From positions 682,001 through 746,000 of the forward strand of contig NZ_CP039634.1 in assembly GCF_004923295.1 (NCBI RefSeq): a stretch of DNA of 64,000 nucleotides, read 5' to 3'. The position numbers and the translations under genes were made by a program. The notes beneath the pieces are model-generated. The model ran no database searches. It was not told where the DNA came from and worked only from the letters and a program-made list of their open reading frames with translations. Shown piece by piece: positions 58,991-64,000 of the stretch. The stretch's first letter is position 1. Every line of letters starts with the position of its first letter. This stretch comes from Azospirillum sp. TSH100 (GTDB taxonomy: Bacteria; Pseudomonadota; Alphaproteobacteria; Azospirillales; Azospirillaceae).

Positions 58991-60400
58991 ATGGTTGAAA
59001 CGCTGAATGGCCGTCGAGCCGTCGGTATCGTGGTTTCCGTTCTGGCCTTGCCGGCCGCACTCCTGGCCGGAAGCGGACCTGCGGCCCTGTCCAGCTGGGG
59101 CTTCTGGCTGGCGTTGGTTGTCGGGTTGGCAATTCTGACAGTCGGATTGCTGCTGGGCCGGGAAAAGGGGAACGCTCCGGCCGAGAGCGCCCTCTCTCCC
59201 GAAGATTCGATGAGCCTGATGGCGTTCGAGAAATCGGCCGACCCGATCCTGGTCGCGACCATGGAGGGGTTCTGCGCCTGCAACGAGGCTGCCGTACGCT
59301 TCCTGCGGGCGACGTCGCGGAACGACATCGTCGGCATGCAACCCTCCGCCCTGTCGCCGACGACGCAGCCGGACGGGCGCTCGTCGCAGGAGGCGGCGGT
59401 GCAATACATCACCAAGGCGGCCAGGGACGGCTTCGTCCGCTTCGACTGGCACCATCGCCGTCTGGACGGCAGCCTCGTTCCGGTGGAGGTGACGCTGGTG
59501 GCCTGCAAGCAGGGGAGCAAGGACTACGTCATCACCTATTGGAAGGATCTGACCGTCCTGCTGGAGGAACGCCAGCGCAGCCACATGCTGGCGGAGGAGG
59601 TGTCGGAGCTTGCCAACCGGTCGGCGACGATGGCCACCGACATGCAGACCATCGCGCATTCCCTGTCCGGCCTGTCGCAGGAGGGCGAGGAGAAGATGGA
59701 GCAGGCGACCGTCTCCGCCAATCAGGTGTCCGCCGACACGCAGGCCGTTGCCACCGCGACCGGGCAGCTCGCCGGCTCGATCAACGAGATCGCTCAGCGG
59801 ATCAGCGAGGCGGCCGGCATCTCCAACAGGGCGGCGGATGAGACCGGGCGGGCCGACGCGATGGTCCAGGGGCTGGCGGAAAGCGCCAGCAAGATCGGGA
59901 CGGTGGTCAAGCTGATCCAGGACATCGCCAGCCAGACCAACCTTCTGGCGCTGAACGCCACCATCGAGGCCGCCCGCGCCGGAGAGGCCGGCAAGGGCTT
60001 CGCCGTCGTCGCCGGCGAGGTCAAGAATCTGGCGAACCAGACCGCGAAGGCGACGGAGGACATCACGGGTCAGATATCCCTGGTTCAGGACCAGACCCGG
60101 CAAACGGTCGAGGCGATCAAGAACATCGGGCTGGTGATCACACAGGTTCGCGAGATTTCGTCCGCCATCGCCGCCGGCACCGAAGAGCAGGGGGCAACCA
60201 CGCATGACATCGCCCAACGGGTGCGGTCGGTCGCGGACAGCACCCGGATGGTCGCCGCCCACATCGACGCTGTCGCCCATGCCGCGGCAAAGAGCGGCGA
60301 GATGTCCGCCGAGGTTCTGTCTTCCGCCAACAACCTGAGCGGGACCTTCGATCTGCTGAAGACCAAGGTCAAGGAGTTCGCAGCCGCCGACGCACGGTGA
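58991..60400 (+). CDS. PAS-containing methyl-accepting chemotaxis protein
   Basis: A 469-residue chemoreceptor. Two close N-terminal helices ([19 protein letters not shown] and [18 protein letters not shown]) leave almost no periplasmic loop, so sensing is likely internal, through a PAS domain at about 70-190 ([32 protein letters not shown]). No HAMP domain is evident. The signalling tip is in [40 protein letters not shown] (two runs). The C-terminal pentapeptide for CheR docking is not seen. Confidence 0.93.
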   Translation: MVETLNGRRAVGIVVSVLALPAALLAGSGPAALSSWGFWLALVVGLAILTVGLLLGREKGNAPAESALSPEDSMSLMAFEKSADPILVATMEGFCACNEAAVRFLRATSRNDIVGMQPSALSPTTQPDGRSSQEAAVQYITKAARDGFVRFDWHHRRLDGSLVPVEVTLVACKQGSKDYVITYWKDLTVLLEERQRSHMLAEEVSELANRSATMATDMQTIAHSLSGLSQEGEEKMEQATVSANQVSADTQAVATATGQLAGSINEIAQRISEAAGISNRAADETGRADAMVQGLAESASKIGTVVKLIQDIASQTNLLALNATIEAARAGEAGKGFAVVAGEVKNLANQTAKATEDITGQISLVQDQTRQTVEAIKNIGLVITQVREISSAIAAGTEEQGATTHDIAQRVRSVADSTRMVAAHIDAVAHAAAKSGEMSAEVLSSANNLSGTFDLLKTKVKEFAAADAR

Positions 60401-60466
60401 AATGCCGAGGTTGATAGAGGGGCCGGCTCCACCGCCCGCCAGCCGGGCGGTGGAGCGTCCAACCGC

Positions 60467-62503
60467 CTATTGCGCCGCCAGCAGGTCCCGGCGGATTTCC
60501 ACCGCCCGGTCGGCCGCCTTGCCGACCACCTCCTGAAGCCGCTCGAATTCGGCGCTGTAGCTGCCGACGCCAAAGGTCAGAGACCGCAGCTCGACGATCA
60601 GATCCTGCATGTCGGCCTGTGGCATGCACGCCTTGACCTCGTCCCAGCCGGGCCAGCCCGGCCGCGCGTCGAAGCCCAGCAGCTGGCCGCGCCGGCCGCT
60701 GACCAGACGCTGCACCTTGGGCGTGAAGGCGCTGGGCACCGCGATGGTGACGGTCAGGATCGGCTCCAGCAGAACCGGCTCGCATGTCGGCAGCGCATCG
60801 GCCATCGCCTGCCGTGCCACCGTCTTGAAGGCCATGTCGGAGCTGTCGACGGCATGGAACTGACCGCCGGTCAGCGTCACCGCGAAATCCACCACCGGAA
60901 AACCCAGCGGCCCGCGCACCGAAGCCTCGCGGACGCCCGCCTCCACCGCCGGGATATACTGGCGCGGCACGGCGCCGCCGACCACCCCGTCCTCGAACTG
61001 GATGCCCGCCCCCCGCGGCAGCGGCCGGATCTCGACATGGATGTCGGCGAACTGGCCGTGGCCGCCGGTCTGGCGCTTGAAACGGGCATGGTGGCTGGTG
61101 CCCTTGCGGATCGTCTCCTTGTAGGGGACCTGGGGCGGCTGGCCCTTCACCGCGACGTTGAAACGGCTGCGCAGCCGGTCTATCGCCAGCTTCAGATGCA
61201 CGTCGCCCTGGCCCCACAGCACCAGCTCGCCGGTCTCGGCCGACTGGTCGAGCGTCAGGGACGGATCCTCCTCCCGCAGCTTCTGCAATGCTGCGGACAG
61301 CTTCACCTCGTCATTGCGGTTCTCGGCACGGAGCGCCAGCCCGTGCACCGGCGGAGCGGCGGCCGGCCAGTCGGCGGGCGGGCCAAGGTTGGCCTTCTCG
61401 GTCAGCCGGTCGCCGGTCGCCGCCTTCTCCAGCCGGCCGAGCGCCACGAGGTCGCCGGCGACCGCCTGGGGCACCTTGGTCTGGTCGCGACCGAACAGCT
61501 GGAAGACGCCGGAAACCCGTTCACCGCCCAATATCATGCCGTCGGTGACGGTGCCACGCCAGATGCGGGCGAGGCTGAGCTTGCCGGCATGGGAGCCCAT
61601 CATCGTCTTCACCACCTGGACCGCCGCCGTATCGGCGTGAAGGTCGATACGGGCCACGGTGGTGGCGACCTCAGGCCCCTCGTGCCGCAGGGCCTTCAGC
61701 AGGCGGCGGATGCCGTTGTCCTTCTCCGCCGACCCGAAGAAAACGGGGACGATCAGGTCGTCGGCCAATTCATGCGCCAGCGTCTCGTACAGCTCGGCGC
61801 TGTCGGGAGCCATGTCCTCCAGCAGCTTTTCCAGCAGGCCATCGTCGAAGTCGGCGGCCGATTCCAGCATGGCCTGCCGGGCCTCGGCCTCCCAGTCGCG
61901 GGCGCTATCGGGCAGGGCGACCAGATCGGAAGGCTTGTGAGGGTTGAAGCGCCAGGCACGCTCGCTGACCAGATCGACCAGCCCGGTGATCTGGCCGTTC
62001 TCGCGCAACGGCACCTCGCGCAGCACCAGCTTGCGGGCCGAGACCTCCTGATAGGCGGCGACGACGTCGCGCACCCTGATATCGCCCAGCGTGTCGATCT
62101 TGTTGATGAACAGCAGGTGCGGGATGCGGTGATCGTCCAGCACCTTGAACAGCGGGGCCAGCAGCACCGCCTTCTCGGGCGCTGCCTCCGCCACCACGAT
62201 GGCGATGTCGGCGGCCATCAGCGCCGCCTGCGCCTCCCCCGTCAGTTCCACCGAACCGGGGCAGTCCAGGACCGACCAGCGTTCCCCAAGGTAATCGAAG
62301 GAGGCGACATTCAGCTCGGTGCTCATTGACCGGGCCTTCGCCTCCGGCGAACTGTCGCCCACGGCATTGCCGTCACGCACGCTGCCCTTGCGGGTGACGG
62401 CCCCGGCAGCGAACAGCAGGCTTTCCAGCAGTGTCGTCTTGCCGGCGAGATAGGGGCCGACCAGCGCCGCGCAGCGCGCCGTCCGGATTTGCGTATGCGG
62501 CAT
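60467..62503 (-). CDS. EF-G-like GTPase (non-canonical elongation factor G)
   Basis: A 678-residue homologue of elongation factor G. The GTPase core has G1 GPYLAGKTTL, G4 NKID (134-137) and G5 GSAEKDN, followed by domains II-V (GQGDVHLKLAIDRLRSRFNV, RQTGGHGQFADIHVEI, GFPVVDFAVTLTGGQFHAVDSSDMAFK). In G3 the usual DxPGH is DCPGS, so the catalytic His is Ser84. It is distinct from the str-operon fusA, being alone here, and likely belongs to the second EF-G group of alphaproteobacteria, whose role is unclear. Confidence 0.9.
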   Translation of the reverse strand: MPHTQIRTARCAALVGPYLAGKTTLLESLLFAAGAVTRKGSVRDGNAVGDSSPEAKARSMSTELNVASFDYLGERWSVLDCPGSVELTGEAQAALMAADIAIVVAEAAPEKAVLLAPLFKVLDDHRIPHLLFINKIDTLGDIRVRDVVAAYQEVSARKLVLREVPLRENGQITGLVDLVSERAWRFNPHKPSDLVALPDSARDWEAEARQAMLESAADFDDGLLEKLLEDMAPDSAELYETLAHELADDLIVPVFFGSAEKDNGIRRLLKALRHEGPEVATTVARIDLHADTAAVQVVKTMMGSHAGKLSLARIWRGTVTDGMILGGERVSGVFQLFGRDQTKVPQAVAGDLVALGRLEKAATGDRLTEKANLGPPADWPAAAPPVHGLALRAENRNDEVKLSAALQKLREEDPSLTLDQSAETGELVLWGQGDVHLKLAIDRLRSRFNVAVKGQPPQVPYKETIRKGTSHHARFKRQTGGHGQFADIHVEIRPLPRGAGIQFEDGVVGGAVPRQYIPAVEAGVREASVRGPLGFPVVDFAVTLTGGQFHAVDSSDMAFKTVARQAMADALPTCEPVLLEPILTVTIAVPSAFTPKVQRLVSGRRGQLLGFDARPGWPGWDEVKACMPQADMQDLIVELRSLTFGVGSYSAEFERLQEVVGKAADRAVEIRRDLLAAQ

Positions 62504-63141
62504 TCACACCTCCCGTCGAAGCTTCGGACTGTCGTGACCGGGGACGGAGCCTGGGCCGGAAATCGGGCCGCCGGCGCCGGCCGCCGGGGCGGCCCGTTCG
62601 CGTATGGCTCTCTCAGACTGGCACGTTAAAAACCTGGCACTTCCGGAATACCGGTGTCCGGACCGGGCGACGGGCGGCGGCGGACGGGCGCTGGAACAGC
62701 GCATCGGGTCCGGGGCCGGCGGAGCGCCCGCATCGGACTTTCAATGCTCCACCCGAACGACGCGGCTGTCGACGGAAAAAAGGGGCGGCAAACCGTCACG
62801 CGCAGGCTGCGGCAGTCGGCGATGCGTCGATAAGCCGCAGAGACGGCCGGATGGCCGATCCATCCCCGCTTGGTCCCCGTGCGGCCGCACGGGCTGCACG
62901 GATAATTCGTTCAAATGTAATATGATACCGCCTGAAGGCGCAGGGTGGGGTCATTCATTCGCAATATTGCTATGCTGCAATGCAGTATGATCGCGGCGAA
63001 ATGCAGCGGACAAATGCATGAAACCTTCTGCTAGTAGCCTTACGGGAAAATGGCCGCACGTGAAGGCGATGACGGCCGGACAAAGCACTCTGGGGCGCCC
63101 GGCATCCGCCGGCCGCCCCGCATCCTTTGGGGAAAGAGCAC
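62504..63141. other. Intergenic region, 638 bases
   Basis: The longest gap of the window, between the divergent EF-G-like and Cache genes. The first 400 bases are GC-rich; two TGGCAC boxes (62619, 62636) lack a -12 partner. The last 150 (62900-63010) are AT-rich and include a dyad CTGCA-A-TGCAG (62974-62984), a possible operator. Short open frames on both strands have no ribosome sites or recognisable content. Confidence 0.45.
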
Positions 63142-63624
63142 ATGCGCCTGTGGTTCCGTTTGCTGACGGCCGTCCTGATTGCCCTGGGGACTGCCGTTTC
63201 CGCCCCGCTGTCCACCCCCGCCGTCGCCCAGGAGGCCAAGCCGACGCAGGAGGACGCCAAGTCCATCACCCTGCAGGCTGCGGACCTGATCGCCGCCAAG
63301 GGCCTGGACGAAGCCGCAAAGGCCTTCAACGCCGACGGTCCGTTCAAGCACGGCGAGATCTACGTCAACGTCATCGACTTCACCGGCGTTTGGAAGGTCT
63401 ATCCGCCACGCCCGGCCGGCGTCGGCCAGAGCGTCATCAACGTCAAGGATCCGGACGGCCGCTTCATCGTCCAGGACGTGCTGGCCGTCGCCAAGGACAA
63501 GGGCGAGGGCTGGGTCGAATATCGCTGGCTGAACCCCGCCAGCAACAAGATCGAACCGAAGATCACCTACGTGAAGCGCGTGCCCGGCCAGGAACTGGTC
63601 GCCTATGTCGGCATCTACAAGTGA
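63142..63624 (+). CDS. Secreted single Cache domain protein
   Basis: A 160-residue protein with a cleavable signal (MRLWFRLLTAVLIALGTAV, cleavage near AVAQE) and a single Cache domain of the sCache_2 type: ITLQAADLIAAKGLDEAAKAFNADG, EIYVNVIDFTGVWKVYP and DGRFIVQDVLAVAKDKGEGWVEYRWLNPASNKIEPKITYVKRVPG in runs. Cache domains bind small extracellular ligands. Without a membrane anchor it should be a free periplasmic ligand-binder. It lies 64 bases before a chemoreceptor gene. The start at 63142 is the Met at the signal peptide. Confidence 0.85.
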   Translation: MRLWFRLLTAVLIALGTAVSAPLSTPAVAQEAKPTQEDAKSITLQAADLIAAKGLDEAAKAFNADGPFKHGEIYVNVIDFTGVWKVYPPRPAGVGQSVINVKDPDGRFIVQDVLAVAKDKGEGWVEYRWLNPASNKIEPKITYVKRVPGQELVAYVGIYK

Positions 63625-63688
63625 CGACGGCGGCGTAAGACGGTGATCGGCGGATAGAGCCGTTGGGGCGGAGCTGTTGGGGGTGAGC

Positions 63689-64000
63689 ATGAGCGGCGGT
63701 GTCTTTGCGCGTCTGTCCGGTCTGCCTGTGGCAGGCCGTGTGTTCGCAGCACCCCTGATGGGGATTGTCCTGACGGTGGCGGCACTGGTGCTGGCCGACC
63801 GCCAGTCGGAACAGGCCCTGGGTGCCGTGAACGCCATCCACGGCGAAGCGGCGGAACGGCTGGGCCGCATCGACCGGCTGGTCGCCATCGCCTATGTCAT
63901 CCACAGCGACGTGTCCCGCCATCTGGCATTGTCGGGCTCCGGCATCGAGGAGGCGAAGCTCCAGGCGATGCGCGACGCCATCGCCGCCAACCTGGGCAAG
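63689..64000 (+). CDS. N-terminal part of a chemoreceptor-like membrane protein (3' truncated by window)
   Basis: The frame from the ATG at 63689 runs open to the window end (104 codons). It begins with a basic head and one membrane helix (VFAAPLMGIVLTVAALVLADRQ), then an Ala-rich helical region (AVNAIHGEAAERLGRIDRL and AYVIHSDVSRHLALSGSGIEEAKLQAM) like the four-helix-bundle sensor of methyl-accepting proteins or sensor kinases. GGGGGTGAGC precedes the start. The class cannot be settled without the missing part. Confidence 0.65.
   Translation, partial: MSGGVFARLSGLPVAGRVFAAPLMGIVLTVAALVLADRQSEQALGAVNAIHGEAAERLGRIDRLVAIAYVIHSDVSRHLALSGSGIEEAKLQAMRDAIAANLGK

Noticed and set aside
62619..62641. 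Two TGGCAC boxes resembling sigma-54 -24 elements.
   Set aside because: Neither has GC at the required 10-base distance.

Overview
The window is GC-rich, densely coded DNA from a bacterial chromosome, most likely an Azospirillum-like alphaproteobacterium (Rhodospirillales). The pointers are a perfect GTTC-N7-GTTC LexA box of the alphaproteobacterial type, a CarD-type regulator, an RpoH-class sigma factor, a LysR regulator resembling LsrB/VtlR, and the order rsmB - heparinase-like gene - purH. The genus is an inference. Nothing looks like a prophage, an insertion sequence, a CRISPR array or an rRNA operon. About 61 protein genes, one tRNA-Gly(GCC) and one probable small RNA gene are supported. 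The first and last genes are cut by the window edges.

Layout. 1-2.3 kb: the C-terminal half of FtsK, then a DinB-like protein translationally coupled to a PPOX-type flavoprotein. 2.3-6.7 kb: two tandem paralogous 7TM-DISM sensor histidine kinases with no response regulator. 6.8-12 kb: an MgtC-like protein, then the periplasmic nitrate reductase operon napEDABC with an FNR-type box and class II promoter geometry, closed by a strong terminator. 12-14.8 kb: DUF4424 protein, two unknown membrane proteins and a Cys4-PAS fusion. 15-18.9 kb: carB and greA. 18.9-22 kb: a secreted dienelactone hydrolase-like enzyme, ChrA and an Lrp/AsnC regulator. 22.1-24.6 kb: an ELM1-family protein followed by two 2OG-Fe(II) oxygenases. 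24.7-28.1 kb: a dual-specificity-like phosphatase, a DTW-domain tRNA modification enzyme, a 60-residue protein, an SOS-boxed orphan imuA and an SH3 lipoprotein. 28.5-32.7 kb: a five-EF-hand protein, hemN with its own FNR-type box, DUF4112 and NhaA. 33-37.1 kb: a small zinc-type protein, TerC, a CBS protein, and a divergent MFS transporter/LysR pair. 37.3-40.8 kb: 7Fe ferredoxin, CarD with a long leader, a degenerate metallophosphatase and RpoH. 40.8-46.1 kb: purH, heparinase-like gene, rsmB and tRNA-Gly. 46.3-49.4 kb: enoyl-CoA hydratase-like, Asp/Glu racemase-like and DHA2 transporter genes. 49.7-53.3 kb: LsrB/VtlR-like LysR, a structured small RNA, a standalone Hint domain, two small genes and a TrhA/hemolysin III protein. 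53.4-64 kb: LprI-like protein, MarR regulator, 2-hydroxyacid dehydrogenase, SH3 protein, argG, a PAS-containing chemoreceptor, an EF-G-like GTPase, a secreted Cache protein and the start of another chemoreceptor.

How it fits together. Low-oxygen physiology is the clearest theme: nap and hemN are in separate places but carry the same TTGAY-N4-RTCAA operator, so an FNR/CRP-family regulator probably controls both. Signal transduction is the second theme (two histidine kinases, two chemoreceptors, a Cache protein, PAS and EF-hand proteins). The rest is mostly housekeeping (carB, purH, argG, greA, rpoH, rsmB, ftsK). The most interesting items are the small RNA beside the LsrB-like regulator, a phosphatase-fold protein that has lost nearly all metal ligands, the ELM1/dioxygenase cluster, the orphan imuA and a CACGG-rich dyad upstream of purH.
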